From Agrostemma githago (taxonomy: Eukaryota; Streptophyta; Magnoliopsida; Caryophyllales; Caryophyllaceae): a stretch of 64,000 nt of DNA. This document shows positions 10,993 through 20,810 of this stretch, one piece after another. The stretch is taken from positions 41,903,619 through 41,967,618 of the forward strand of contig OY288246.1 in the NCBI GenBank assembly GCA_958450325.1. The letters are read 5' to 3'. The notes below the pieces were generated by a model, which was given only the letters and a program-made list of their open reading frames with translations, was not told where the DNA came from and did no database searches. Each line of letters opens with the position of its first letter. Within the stretch, counting starts at the first letter, position 1. Made by a program: the position numbers and the translations under genes.

Positions 10993-11730
10993 TGTTCCGG
11001 TTTGAAAACAATCACACCCGAATCAGATTCGGATCTTGATTAGGTTAAATTTGCTTCAGATCTTGTTCTAATTCTCGTCTCCCTTTTCCTCTCCTCCGTC
11101 GTCAGACCTTCCCGGCGGATCGGGTCTGTTACCTGCACAGGTAGTGCACAGGGCCTCGGAGGTCTCCGAGGGAACCCTCTCCGATTCCTAAGTCAGTCTG
11201 TGAATGCACTTGACGAACTCTATTCATGAGGAATAAGGTGGTGTTTTTAAAGTGAGATTCTAGTGAGAGAAAATTAATTACCCTTTATTGTGGGAAATAG
11301 AGGGGTATTTATAGGTTCCCACAAGAAAGAGTAAAAGAAAAAGAAAGAAAAATGGACACGTGGAGGAATGCCCTTTACTTGTTCCCTTTTACCTTAGCCT
11401 TGATCAGGAGGGTCCACCTTACCCAGCCTGGGCTCGGCAGGGCAGGCTGTCCTGATGTCTTGCGTAAGCAGTTATATTTCATACGTGGAGAAAATTAATT
11501 ACCCTTTCCTCCTGCGAGGGTCGCAGGTGTGGTCCGGCTCGGCACGCCGAGGGTTGGGCCTCAGGTTTAGGACTTGGCGGGACTTTTCAAGGATGCCTCA
11601 GAGGGCTGCTTGGAAGGGTCCGACTGATGGTCTACGTAGCAGGCTACTCCAGGACCTGGATATTATCTGGGCCGGGTCTGCCCCAAGGCCGGACTGGTGG
11701 ACGACCCGGGACAGGCAGCCGACCCCATCA
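10993..11730 (-). repeat. Element Y 5' LTR
   Basis: The inner end is TGTTCCGG on the plus strand (GGAACA on the minus strand) next to the primer site. The outer end is placed at CCCCATCA (11730), giving TG...CA ends; this edge is uncertain by a few bases. A minus-strand TATA box (TATAAATA, plus 11306-11313) is present. The sequence is GC-richer than its neighbours. Confidence 0.6.
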
Positions 11731-11771
11731 ACCATAAACTAATTGACTCTATATTTTAACTTTGCGCAAAC

Positions 11772-13309
11772 ATGTTTCTCGTAGAAGTGAATATGACAGG
11801 CGACAGTGGAATCGTTTGGGTGACGGGTAGCGCTAGCCAGAGTAACGCCACCGTTATGGAGGAAGACGTGCCCGTCGTCCATGGAGTGGACGTTGTACAG
11901 GAGATTGGGGCGACGGAGTACGTGGCAACGCCTTCGACGCCTTACCTTTCACGGCGGAAAGTTACGGGCGTTACTTGGTGAGTTTCTGTTGTTATAATCA
12001 AGTGTTTTATTTTATTTCACTCATTTGTCTGCTTAACATCCAAAATTACATGTATAGGTGGGATGACAAAAAATACTCCGATTTTTTGCGTAATTCCGTG
12101 ATCATGCCCTATGCATCTTCCCCTGGCGCCTACCGTAGCTAGACGGAGGCGCCCAGAGAGCTTGGGATGACATGTATACACACTTCGCGGTAATTGCCTC
12201 AATTGTCATTCTGAATTGTTCATTGCACGACTTATACATTAAATTATAACTAACAAATATATTTTTGACAAACAGAGGAGAGTGCATATAGACTTGGGGT
12301 ACGACCTCAGATCCGACTACGAGAGTCGGATAAAGAAGAGAATAACTGACATATTTCAGAGAGCGGTTCCGAGGGTTCAGAACGCGGAGTGGATTCCGGA
12401 GGAGAAGTGAGCGGAACTGAAACGGAAGGTAGACGACCCAAACTTCAAGAAGAAGTCGGCGGTGAAGAAGTCGAATCGCAGAGGTGGGCAAGTTGACGGG
12501 GTGGCCAAACCCACCAGCTGCCTTGGAAGTAGAAGTGCAGCAACAACTTTCAAGCAGATGTTAAGTGCTTATAACACAAGTAATCGATTTAAGTGAAGTT
12601 CAATATATTATTGGTAAATAAATGCTGAAAGTTCTAACACTATTTTATGAAGGGCCCAACCGCCACCCCGTTTCAGCTTTTGGAGAAGGTGAAGAAGGGG
12701 AAGGATGGGAAGTGGATTGACCCCCGAGGACCGGAGATCGTTGTGAGTAGTAGTAAAGTTTTTCAAGAAAATACTAGTCCCAAAAATTATGATGTGATAG
12801 TATATATTCTTCTGAAAGTTCCAACACTGTTTCCTGTTGCTGTTTCAGGAGAACTTTGAAGAAGCGGTGGAGGAGGCACGAGCCGAGCTTTTGATCAGTC
12901 ACCGAATACCTTGAAGATCTTCCACGATGTCACGGGGGGCTACAGCCAGAAGAGACGGTTCTGGGGGATAGGCAACACGGCGAAAGATCTCTTTCACCCA
13001 TGCTTGAGTCGTGGTAAAGAGCCATCTACGGACACGTACTTCCCTACCGCGTCCTCCCTGGAATGTACAGTTCACGAGTGCATGGAGGAAAAATTCAAGA
13101 AACAAGAAGAGCACCTGCAGACATTAGAAGAGACAGCAAGAGCCCAACAGAAGAGGTTGGAGGAGCAGAACAGGTTTATAGAGATGATGAGGAAAAGGTG
13201 GGCCATGGAGAATGAAACCTGCGGCAGTGGAGCACGTACTAGTAGGCGTGATGACAACAACGTCGATGGTCATCCCTTTGGGTCGGAGCAGCTTCAGCCC
13301 CTTGCGTAG
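11772..13309 (+). pseudogene. CACTA-associated protein, Ptta/En/Spm family (multi-exon, decayed)
   Basis: Likely exons: 11772-11978; one starting near 12058 after ACATGTATAG; about 12277-12560; about 12650-12750; and about 12850-13309. The donor GGTGAGT at 11979 and acceptors near 12276 and 12849 look canonical. Visible blocks: YESRIKKRITDIFQRAVPR, VQNAEWIPEEK, DDPNFKKKSAVKKSNRRGG, KKGKDGKWIDPRGPEIV, IFHDVTGGYSQKRRFWGIG. This order fits the plant transposase family Pfam PF03004 (recalled). The last exon ends in a heptad-rich coiled coil (EEHLQTLEETARAQQKRLEE). Stops: TAG near 12137 and TGA near 12408 (PEEK-stop-AELKRK). The catalytic TNP2-type transposase is not visible. Confidence 0.7.
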
Positions 13310-13639
13310 GTAGTTCGTCTCGTCTTTGGTACTTGTTTAGGTTATGGTTATGTATATATTTATAAGTCACTAACTCTTAGATAGAATTGTAAACCTTTGT
13401 AATATACTTTCATTTTCTATAAAAGTACCCTGGTTTAGATTTGTTGAGTTTTGTGGAGTTTTGTGAAGTTTTGTGAAGAAGATATGTACGTGAACTTTAA
13501 ATTGGAGTTTTGGGTGATTTTTGTGACGGATGTGCTGTTGCTGTTGTTGTGGTTTGTTGTAGGAGTCGCATGTAATTGTAGGTTGGTTTAATTTGGCGCA
13601 TATGGGGAGCTAAAAACAAACGAATGCTTATATTTTATA

Positions 13640-13935
13640 AACGACGTTGCGTCTGATTAGCCAACGCAGTTTGGGAACAGAGGCACGCCGTTGCGTCGGA
13701 TTAGCCGACGCAACGTTTAATTTACGTCGACTATGCGTCGGCTAATCCAACGCCACAGCCCCGGTCAACGACCATTGTGTTAGACTAGCCGACGCAACGT
13801 CGACGTAAATTAAACGTTGCATCGGCTAATCCGACGCAATGCTCATTGACTGTGCGCGTTGACGCACCGAGCGTCGCGTCTGATTATCCAACGCAACGTC
13901 GACGCAATACGCTTGCGTCAGACTTGTCCACGCAA
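13640..13935 (+). repeat. CACTA subterminal palindromic repeats
   Basis: Many copies of a palindrome built on GCGTCGGATTAGCCGACGC occur in both orientations, with variants. A roughly 40-bp block (13690-13733, ending TTTAATTTACGTCGAC) returns as its reverse complement at 13799-13842, so the strand can fold into a long hairpin. CACTA transposases bind subterminal motif arrays of this kind (established for En/Spm); binding here is inferred. Confidence 0.75.
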
Positions 13936-14027
13936 AAAAAATATTTGCGTCAAAAAAATCATGGCGGCTGTTTGCGTCGGATTTTCCGAATTTGCATCTG
14001 ACAAATCCGCCGCAATTCTGACTTGAC

Positions 14028-14037
14028 TTTTGTAGTG
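14028..14037 (+). repeat. CACTA terminal inverted repeat, right end
   Basis: TTTTGTAGTG, reverse complement CACTACAAAA. It fixes the right boundary of the transposon. Confidence 0.8.
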
Positions 14038-14228
14038 GTTGTAGGTGCGCTTGATCCTTTTAGGGACGGCTGCCGATTTGAATAATCGTTGCCTTACTTT
14101 GCTTTTTGAACGCTTAAATTCTCCATCTTGTAATCTTTAACTTTTGTGCCTGTGGCGTGTTTATCTTATGCATTTCCTTGTTTCTTTTCACGCTTTATTT
14201 CATTGTTTTTCATTTGGTTATTTTCAGA

Positions 14229-14524
14229 CTTGGACTTATGCCCCCAATCTACTGATGGGGGGCCCTAACCTTTGCCATCCGGGAATGTGGCTCCAGCTAT
14301 ATTTGGACTTATGCCCCCATTATAAGGATGAGGGACCCTAGCCATTACCGTCTGGAGCTGTGGCATCTAGACAGACTTGAGCTTATGCCCCCATTCTAAG
14401 GATGAGGGACCCTAGCCCTTGTCGTCTGGAGCTATGGCATCCAGACGGGCTTGCGCTTATGCCCCCATTCTAAGGATAGGGGACCCTAGCCGTAGCCATA
14501 TGAAGCTGTGGCATCCAGACAGAC
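14229..14524. repeat. 75-bp tandem repeats of element X
   Basis: Four units share CTTATGCCCCCATTCTAAGG, then GAGGGACCCTAGCC and GGCATCCAGACAGAC. A fifth unit continues at 16817-16880, beyond the LINE insertion. The first unit is the most diverged. Confidence 0.8.
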
Positions 14525-14641
14525 TTTTTTTTTGGTAAAATGTGAAATGGTATAGATATAAAAGAATTTACAACTGATCAGAAATAGCTGATCAACACAT
14601 TATCAGGATACACAAAATAACTAACAGAAACATATGACAAA

Positions 14642-16795
14642 TCAAGAGTTCCATAGTCTACTCAAGCACGTATCCTCCTGAATCAAGTGGGGCAGTTTTG
14701 CTTTCATCCTCTTCTTGGCCTGTTGGATAACTAAGTTAGCCACCAGATTAGGCATTTTCAGAACATTGTTCACTCTTGCATTATTCCTTTGCATCCAGAC
14801 CTGGTAATGTACAGCAGTCCACAGCATCGTATGTAACTTATGCTTCAGCGTATGCAAACAACTCGAAGCTGCCATGGAAATTGATAAGTGTGGTTTGTAG
14901 TGCCTATTTTGTAGTGTTTTGGTCCCATTTTCCTTGTAGAATCGCTCCTTGGGAGCGGTTTAGGGGCTTCTTATGCTTCCTTTAGTTCGTTTCAGGTTCC
15001 CGAGACCGATTTGGAAGAGTTGGAGCGATTCCGACTCGATACATACACATTTTGGAGCCAACGAGATAAAGGGACGATGACTCGATGCTTTGGAATCGAC
15101 CCCGAGACCTTGGAACCCAATCCCGAGTCCCGAGACCCGATCCCGAGTCCCGAGAATCGATGAGAAGTCCATGTGAAGCAAGGAGAGACCAAAAGGGTCA
15201 TAATGGAGGCCTACAAGACCCATCCCCGACGGGTATGCACCTCATCCCGTCGGGGATGAAGTGCACGATTGGAGGAGCTATTGCAGGTCCGTCCCGGTCG
15301 GGACCAACCCGTCCCGGTCGGGATGGTGGGTCCGTCCCGGTCGGGATGGCCCGTCCCGGTCGGGACCACCCAGCTTCACCCGTGTTTCAATTTCTTTCTT
15401 CTCCCTTCCATTTGTAACCCTATAAATACTTCCCCTCTTGTATGAAGACACCATCTTAGCTTATGTTAGACATTACCCATAAACCCTAGCCTAGTTTCAG
15501 CATAGATTAGATTAGATTAGTGTAGATTAGTCTTTAGATTATCGTTAATCCTAGTTTAATGCTTGTAATTTGGGAATTCTTCAAGATCTTCACCAAGCTT
15601 GACAAACTTGGATGTTTGTTTTGGGTTTTTCTCATCTATGCAAGTTTTCTTCTTCCTTTCATCTTCTAGTATGGTATAATCTTCTCCTTTTACTCTTAAT
15701 CCTTTATTGTTCATCAAGTTTGAATCTTTAGTTCTTGTTTATTGTTTTGTTCATCATATTTGGTAGTTTCATTATGTATGTTTTGTTGTTTGTGTTGATT
15801 CATCTTGTTAGTGTTAGTTTTAGTTTAGATATGTTAGAGTAGTGTTCTTGCTAGGGTTAGTAGGGTGATTAGGGTGTTAATTGGGTGATTAAGGGTTTGT
15901 TGGAGATGTGGGTGGAAGATTTGGGTTTCCTCTTGGTTGATGCATATGACATGTTTGATGAATTGCTTGAATGACTAAGTAAGTTAGATTGCTTGTTTTT
16001 CTTGCCTTTCCCTTGTGGGTTTTAGTTGTTATGGGTTCGGTTCCCTCATTAAGTTGCGAGAGCCCGGTGAGGACGACCCCTAGGTTAGTCTAAGTTGCGA
16101 CCGCCCGGATGCGATCTAGGCCATAACACGCTAGAACCCCTTTTGTCATGTGTGTCTCCAAAATGGGTTCCATGAGGAACCTCTAGGTCGGTTTAAGTTG
16201 CGACCGCCCGGACCGACCTAGATTACCCTACTACCTCCTTCACTCTAGCTCTCCCTTGACCATTCCGTTACCCCTTTGACCCCGACCTAATCCTAGCCCG
16301 TTTTCCGTGTCTGTTCTCTTGCTTTAGACCTAGCTTAGTCCTAGCCTCCCCCTCCTTAGATTAGCTCGTCTCGAACCTAGTCCTAGACTGTAGCATACCT
16401 TAGTCCGACCTCCCGTCCCTGTGGATTCGACCCGACTTACCCTAGCTACCCCAGTTAGGTTAGTTGGTTTTTATTTGGTGGCGGGATCCACGACAAATCC
16501 TTCCCATCAGAAATATTCAATCTGAATCCACACCAATCCTCAACATGCCTAATAACCTGGGCACTATACAAGCATTCAAAAAACAAATGCTCAATGTTCT
16601 CCATATCAGTCTCACAAAGACAGCATTCTTCCTCCTGACAGTATCCCAGCTCATATAATCTACCTCTGCAATTCAGTCCATTTTGCTTCACTAACCAAGT
16701 AACAAAAGCATGCTTAGGGTCAATCCAGCTATTCCAAATAATCAGGTGCCAGTCCACAACAGGGTAAGGTCCTCTAGGGCCAGTCCACATGCCAA
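14642..16795 (-). pseudogene. LINE ORF2 C-terminus with zinc-binding RT domain, split by an LTR
   Basis: On the minus strand the first part (16795-16510) reads GPRGPYPVVDWHLIIWNSW, DPKHAFVTWLVKQNGLN, then ECCLCETDMENIEHLFFEC and YSAQVIRHVEDWCGFRLN. This is the zf-RVT domain (CXXC...H...C) at the C-terminus of plant LINE RT proteins. The frame runs into the solo LTR (16509-14882) and resumes at 14881-14642 with LHTMLWTAVHYQVWMQRNNAR, the usual tail of these proteins, ending in a stop. Endonuclease and RT core are absent because of the 5' truncation. Confidence 0.85.
14882..16509 (+). repeat. Solo LTR of the Athila-2 family (TSD GAAAT)
   Basis: It starts TGATAAGTG and ends TTCCCATCA (1628 bp), flanked by exact GAAAT repeats (14877-14881 and 16510-16514). 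No internal region follows, so this is a solo LTR left by LTR-LTR recombination. It holds the TCCCGGTCGGGA array (15222-15367), a TATA box (15421-15428), the AAGTTGCGAGAGCCCG block near 16053 and the end block CGACCCGACTTACCCTAGC. It is diverged from the array copies at 23491, 40392 and 59382. Confidence 0.92.
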
Positions 16796-16816
16796 TTGTA
16801 TCCTCTAAGCCATTTA

Positions 16817-16880
16817 CATCCAGACGGACTTTGGCTTATGTCCCCATTCTAGGGATGGGGGACCCTAGCCAGTTTTGATG
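16817..16880. repeat. Fifth tandem repeat unit of element X
   Basis: It continues the 75-bp array of 14229-14524 after the LINE (CTTATGTCCCCATTCTAGGG then GGGGGACCCTAGCC). The first 13 bases are the LINE's right TSD. Confidence 0.75.
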
Positions 16881-17099
16881 GGGTGTCTACTCTTTATGCT
16901 AAGTTGAATAGGGGCTCCCCCCTTTTGCCCCCTGCTTGTTGCTTGAGAAAGTAATGAACAAGGAGCAAGTAGATGACAAAGAAAGAACCGTCCATACTAA
17001 AGCATTCAAGAGTTTCTGAAATTTTGACATGTGAAAGCAGGGCTGTCGACAATCTTGAGCGTCCCCTGCTGGCAAAAGATAAAATATGGGCTCACACGC

Positions 17100-18349
17100 C
17101 CATAGACGTAGTATCGTCTGATGGTGTTCACGTTCCAATGTGATGGCAGGTCGCGTCCTTCGCCGTCTTTGAGTCTGAATGTGCTTGGTCCCATGACTTG
17201 GGTGATTTTATAAGGGCCTTCTCAATTGGCGCTGAATTTCCTATGCTCGCTGACCTTTCCAACCCCTGTCCTCTTTCTTAAGACCAGGTCTCCCACCTGG
17301 AACTTTCCTGTGGTTCACCCGCTTGTTGCACGCCTTCTTCATACGCTGCTGGTACGCCACTAGGTTGACATGCGCCTCCTCTCAGGTTTCGTCTATCAGG
17401 TCTAAGGCTTCAGCCATAGCTGCCTCATTAGCGTCTCCGAGGAAGTATTTGCTTCGGGTCGATTGTACGCGCATTTCTATTGGGAGAAAATCCTCCGCTC
17501 CATAGACGAGACTGAACGGTGAGTGGCCGATGGCTGCCTTCTGAATGGTCCTTAGGGATAAAAGTACGCTGGGGAGCTCATCGGCCCACCTTCCCTTGAC
17601 GTTTTCCAGCATTTTTCTCAGTCCATTGAGGATTTGCTTGTTGGCTGACTCGGCCTGGCCGTTGGTCTGGGGGTGGCAGACGGCGGAGTACTCTACGACG
17701 ATTCCTAGGCCTCCTAGCCATTCCTTGATAAGGGGTTGTCAACTGCCGACCGTGATCAAAGACTAAAACTTTTGGCACTTCGAATTTGGTTACGATGTTG
17801 CGCCAGATCACCTTTCTCACAGCCAGCTCGGTGATATTTGGGACGGCCTCCGCTTCAATCCACTTTGAGAAGTAGTCAGCAGCTACTATCAGGAATCTCC
17901 TTCCCCCGGACACTGTGGCGAATGGTCCCTAGATGTCCATCCCCCATTGTGCAAAGGGTATTGGGTTCAGGATTGACTGTAGCTCTCTTGCCGGTGCATG
18001 GATCACAGATGAGTGGATTTGGCAGTTGCGACATTTCCTAGTTAGCTCCCTGGCGTCGCGCAGAATGGTCGACCAGCAGTAGCCGATCCTCACACCTTTA
18101 TGAGCCAGGTTTCTCCCATCTATGTGGTGCCCGCACATTGCAGAATGGATGTCGTTTAGCACTTCTGCTGCCTCCCTGGGGTTCAGGCACCTTAGGATGG
18201 GTGTCGACACTCCCTTATACAACTGGTCCTCAACCATCGTGTATCTGGACGCTAAAGTTAGCATGCGTCTTGCCTTCGCCGGATCGCTTGGCAGCTTCTT
18301 GTTTGTTATGTATTCTACGATGGGCACTCTCCAGTCGTCATCTTCTCGA
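17100..18349 (-). pseudogene. Element X integrase (broken)
   Basis: On the minus strand: end of the RNase H to integrase linker (DDDWRVPIVEYI), then the HHCC zinc finger (GHHIDGRNLAHKG ... KCRNCQIHSSV), then the core with first aspartate in QWGMDI, second in LVFDHGRQ, and glutamate in HPQTNGQAESANKQ, so the D,D,E triad can be seen. C-terminal blocks: LPSVLLSLRT, GHSPFSLVYGAEDFLPIEM, then a GPSTFRLKDGEG-like end. Breaks: TAG after WGMDI (near 17928), a frame change after GRQLTTPYQG near 17735, and more stops after position 17382. A Tat-lineage element is the best fit. Confidence 0.85.
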
Positions 18350-19540
18350 GGAGATAGACACCATCGGAGGGTGGCATTTGTTTCACCCTTCTATACTAGT
18401 AGGTGACGTTCCTATAGAACGGTTTCGTCGGTTTTTGGATATTCCCTTACCGGAAGAGACCAGGGTTTTCTTTGGTGAAGGTGGTATTAACTTAGAGCGT
18501 CTTGTTTAAGAGTTCTCATGGGATGACACTCATTATATTTTGCCTCTAGCTCGCAAACGCGCTCATAGCATAGCGATAGCGTGTTATTACCTATTTGAGG
18601 ATGCATCGGTGCATGCTGGTTGAGGTAAACCTCGTGTTCTAGATGTCTTGGCTTATTTTGGGTGAGCTTCTAATGGGTCTCGACACACGCCCACGAATTA
18701 CCGTGCACCCTTTCGCGGTTCTAAGACCATTTTTCAGGTATATCATGGTGCTATGTTTTTTTTTCTTTATTCGAAACTTGTTTTAGTTTGAAATCGTGAC
18801 ATAACGTGGTGTAGTGTAGGTTTGGCTACAGAAGAGGCAATATCTGATCGAGCCACCTCGGCTCTTCGAGGGTTATAACTGTAAGAGGCTTGCTGTGCGG
18901 TGTGTAGTACCATTATGGAACTTTAGTTGTACCGAAGACGAGTGGTTTTCCCGTCTGCAAGATGATGGAGGGGTTACCGTTAGATGGACTATCACATGGT
19001 GGCATATCAAGAGGTATATCGGGCTCCCGTTCTCATCATTGGACCGTACTACGAAAAAGGCTTGGAGATGGAGGACTATACATCCCGTTTCTATATTTAT
19101 CTTTGAGTGCATGCGTCTATATTTATCCGAATAGGTTAATGCGCAAAATGGGCGGGGCACTACCCATCCCTGAGGTTGTCATTAATGTTATCAATTCCCA
19201 TCTGTGGGGAAAACATGCTCTTAGAGATTTCGAAATGGCTTGGAGATGGAGGACTATACATCCCGTTTCCTTGGTGAATTCTCGACGGACAACTTCCTCC
19301 CATGCTCGGCAGAAGGTTTGTGAAGATCCGATGAAGCGGGAGAAGGCAAGGACCGTGGAGAATACGGAACTACAAAATAAGAGGGCTACGCGAGTTAATG
19401 TCACTAAGCGCCTGACGAAAGAAAGTGTTACCGATCCTAGTACTGTCAATTCGTCCAAGCGGGTCAAGACTGATAAGACCCATATTAAAAAGACGGATGA
19501 AGAAGATATGTGGGATTGACTGGGCCCACGATTGGCTAAA
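18350..19540 (+). pseudogene. Decayed antisense ORF of a Tat element (DUF7745 / plant-mobile-domain-like)
   Basis: Plus-strand frames read GDVPIERFRRFLDIPLPEET, GINLERLV, HYILPLARKRAHSIAIACYY, LFEDASVHAG and PRVLDVLAYFG, then further on EDEWFSRLQDDGGVTVRWTI, TWWHIKRY. The last part is basic (KRATRVNVTKRLTKES) and ends near 19519. The order (hydrophobic helices, DAS motif, then W-RL--VRW--WW) reminds me of the domain found in extra antisense ORFs of Tat retrotransposons; this is from memory and not a search. Stops near 18508 and 18620 and several frame changes show it is dead. Function of such ORFs is unknown. It could alternatively be a captured host gene. Confidence 0.4.
19059..19269 (+). 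repeat. 33-bp direct repeat inside the Z ORF
   Basis: An identical 33-bp sequence beginning GGCTTGGAGATGGAGGACTA lies at 19059-19091 and 19237-19269, 145 bp apart. It is exact although the surrounding ORF is decayed, so the duplication is younger than most of the decay. Confidence 0.75.
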
Positions 19541-20810
19541 GAAGTAGTGGACGCTTGTATTCGACGGGCCCGTGGTGAAAGGCCTAAAGAAGCGCACCCG
19601 AAGGGTAAGGGTATCGAAAAAATGGACCAGTAGGTCCCAACAGTTAGTATTATGTGGCGTATTAGTACTAGTTTTGTAGAGTTTGTTGACACGTTTTCTT
19701 GTTTCCGGAATACCCGAGTAATGGATGCTTGATGTAAAGGCCTCGACAAAGGCTCGATTTGTTTGATTTGCATTAATGAGAAGCACCTGTTTTTTTTGTT
19801 GGCTCGCAACTCGATTCTTCATTTTGCTCAGAGCACCCTTTCGGGTTTTCACTCGGTCCTCGTCTTGTCTTTTTTTCTTTTTTTTGGTGTGTTTCGTCAT
19901 TGTAATCACTTTGTGAATCAAAGCGTATGATGAGTTCTGATTTGCGTATGAATCGATTGTAGTCGATTTTGTTAGTTTGGTTGCACCCTTGAGAGGGCTG
20001 CCTACGTATCCATGATTAAATGGAATCAAACTGTGTTCGTAGTTCGTCATGGTGCGAGTGATTTTGTGCTTTAGACTCATTATGCCAATTATCGATGTGG
20101 GATGTTTAGAGTGTTTTTGCATGGACGTTCACCCTAACTAAGAATTAAGGCGAAGTGATTCGGGTGTGGCCCCTTGAAAGTGACAATTACCGAGATACCG
20201 CGTTTAGGTCAGGGCAACTGGTTTTGATGGTTTTGGAATGTGTAGCTAGGTAGTAAGTGGTTTCGATGGATCAAAATCTGGAGTTTGATTATTGTGGAGT
20301 TATGAGGTTAAGGTTATAAGGTTACGGTTTCGTAATGTGGTAGGAAAGGGGAAATTGAGTAAAAATGACTCAAACATCAGTCAAATGGGATATAAATTAT
20401 GTGGTATCTGATTTCCGTGTCTGGCCCTAATGGTTGGGATTATCCTATCAGGCTTGAATCCTCAAAATTCGGACTGTCTCCTAACAAGTGTCTCGAGAAG
20501 GTCTTAAGGGTTGTAATGTAGGAAGGCTAAAATTTGGTGCTAATTGACCGGTCTGTTCGTTTATTCCCCTTTTGTTCGGACTTGTATTGGGTGATTGAAA
20601 TTTGATTTTGACCACTAAACGTGGTCTCGATCGCTTTGCATCATTGAATCGGGACGATTTGATTTGGCCTTTGTTTTTTTTGGCTTCTTTGGCCATTTCA
20701 GACTTTTGGATCGACTAGCACCTACGGTGGATTAGTCGGTCATTGTTTGAGGGATGTTTATTGTGGGAAATGGGTTTGCCTTCTGATCTCGCCCAAATCT
20801 GGATCGGTTG

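Larger units (their letters stand above)
7826..11730 (-). mobile_element. Tat-type Ty3/gypsy element Y, 5' part
   Basis: On the minus strand the order is 5' LTR (11730 to 10993), primer site, gag, protease, then RT cut off at 7826 by Athila-1. RNase H, integrase and the 3' LTR would lie left of the window. The aspartic protease and RT sequences match the Tat/Retand lineage of Ty3/gypsy elements. The 5' LTR outer edge touches CACTA sequence, so Y probably inserted into the CACTA element. Confidence 0.75.
11731..14037 (+). mobile_element. CACTA (En/Spm) DNA transposon, 5' end missing
   Basis: The right end is TTTTGTAGTG (14028-14037), the reverse complement of the CACTACAAAA terminus of CACTA transposons. 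Just inside it is a dense field of palindromic subterminal repeats, the usual transposase-binding zone. The element carries a multi-exon plus-strand gene of the plant En/Spm associated type. No CACTA left end lies between 11731 and the gene, so the left part is either beyond element Y (nested insertion) or lost. GTT after the end could be the 3-bp TSD. Confidence 0.8.
14525..16816 (-). mobile_element. 5'-truncated LINE (L1-like) with a solo LTR inside
   Basis: A run of nine T (14525-14533) is the poly(A) tail of a minus-strand LINE. The flanks are direct repeats CATCCAGACAGAC (14512-14524) and CATCCAGACGGAC (16817-16829): a 13-bp TSD with one mismatch, typical of target-primed reverse transcription. 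Without the solo LTR and its TSD the LINE is only about 660 bp, so it was strongly 5'-truncated on insertion. It landed in the tandem repeats of element X. Confidence 0.85.
14038..18349 (-). mobile_element. Tat-type Ty3/gypsy element X, 3' part, interrupted
   Basis: The minus strand holds integrase (18349 to about 17100), a short spacer, then 75-bp tandem repeats (16880-16817 and 14524-14229, split by a LINE), then sequence to 14038 where the CACTA element begins. Tandem repeats after pol are common in Tat elements (recalled). Integrase lies upstream of Y's gag in minus-strand order, so X and Y are separate elements. RT and RNase H of X are missing at the 18349 junction, where fragment Z starts. 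Confidence 0.65.
18350..20810 (-). mobile_element. Tat-type fragment Z, related to element N
   Basis: The segment from about 19960 to 20800 is clearly homologous to 27985-29260 of element N. Shared blocks include GGCTGCCTACGTAT, GTCTGGCCCTAATGG, CTTGAATCCTCAAAATTC, GAAGGTCTT and TTTATTGTGGGAA. To its left Z has a plus-strand ORF (18350-19540) that N lacks. If N is minus-strand, as its primer site shows, the Z ORF is antisense, as in Tat elements with extra antisense ORFs. Both ends are ragged: X integrase on the left, an Athila-like LTR on the right. Confidence 0.5.

Noticed and set aside
14229..14524. Satellite DNA
   Set aside because: Only about five diverged units, directly next to Tat integrase; better explained as the tandem repeats in the 3' region of that element.
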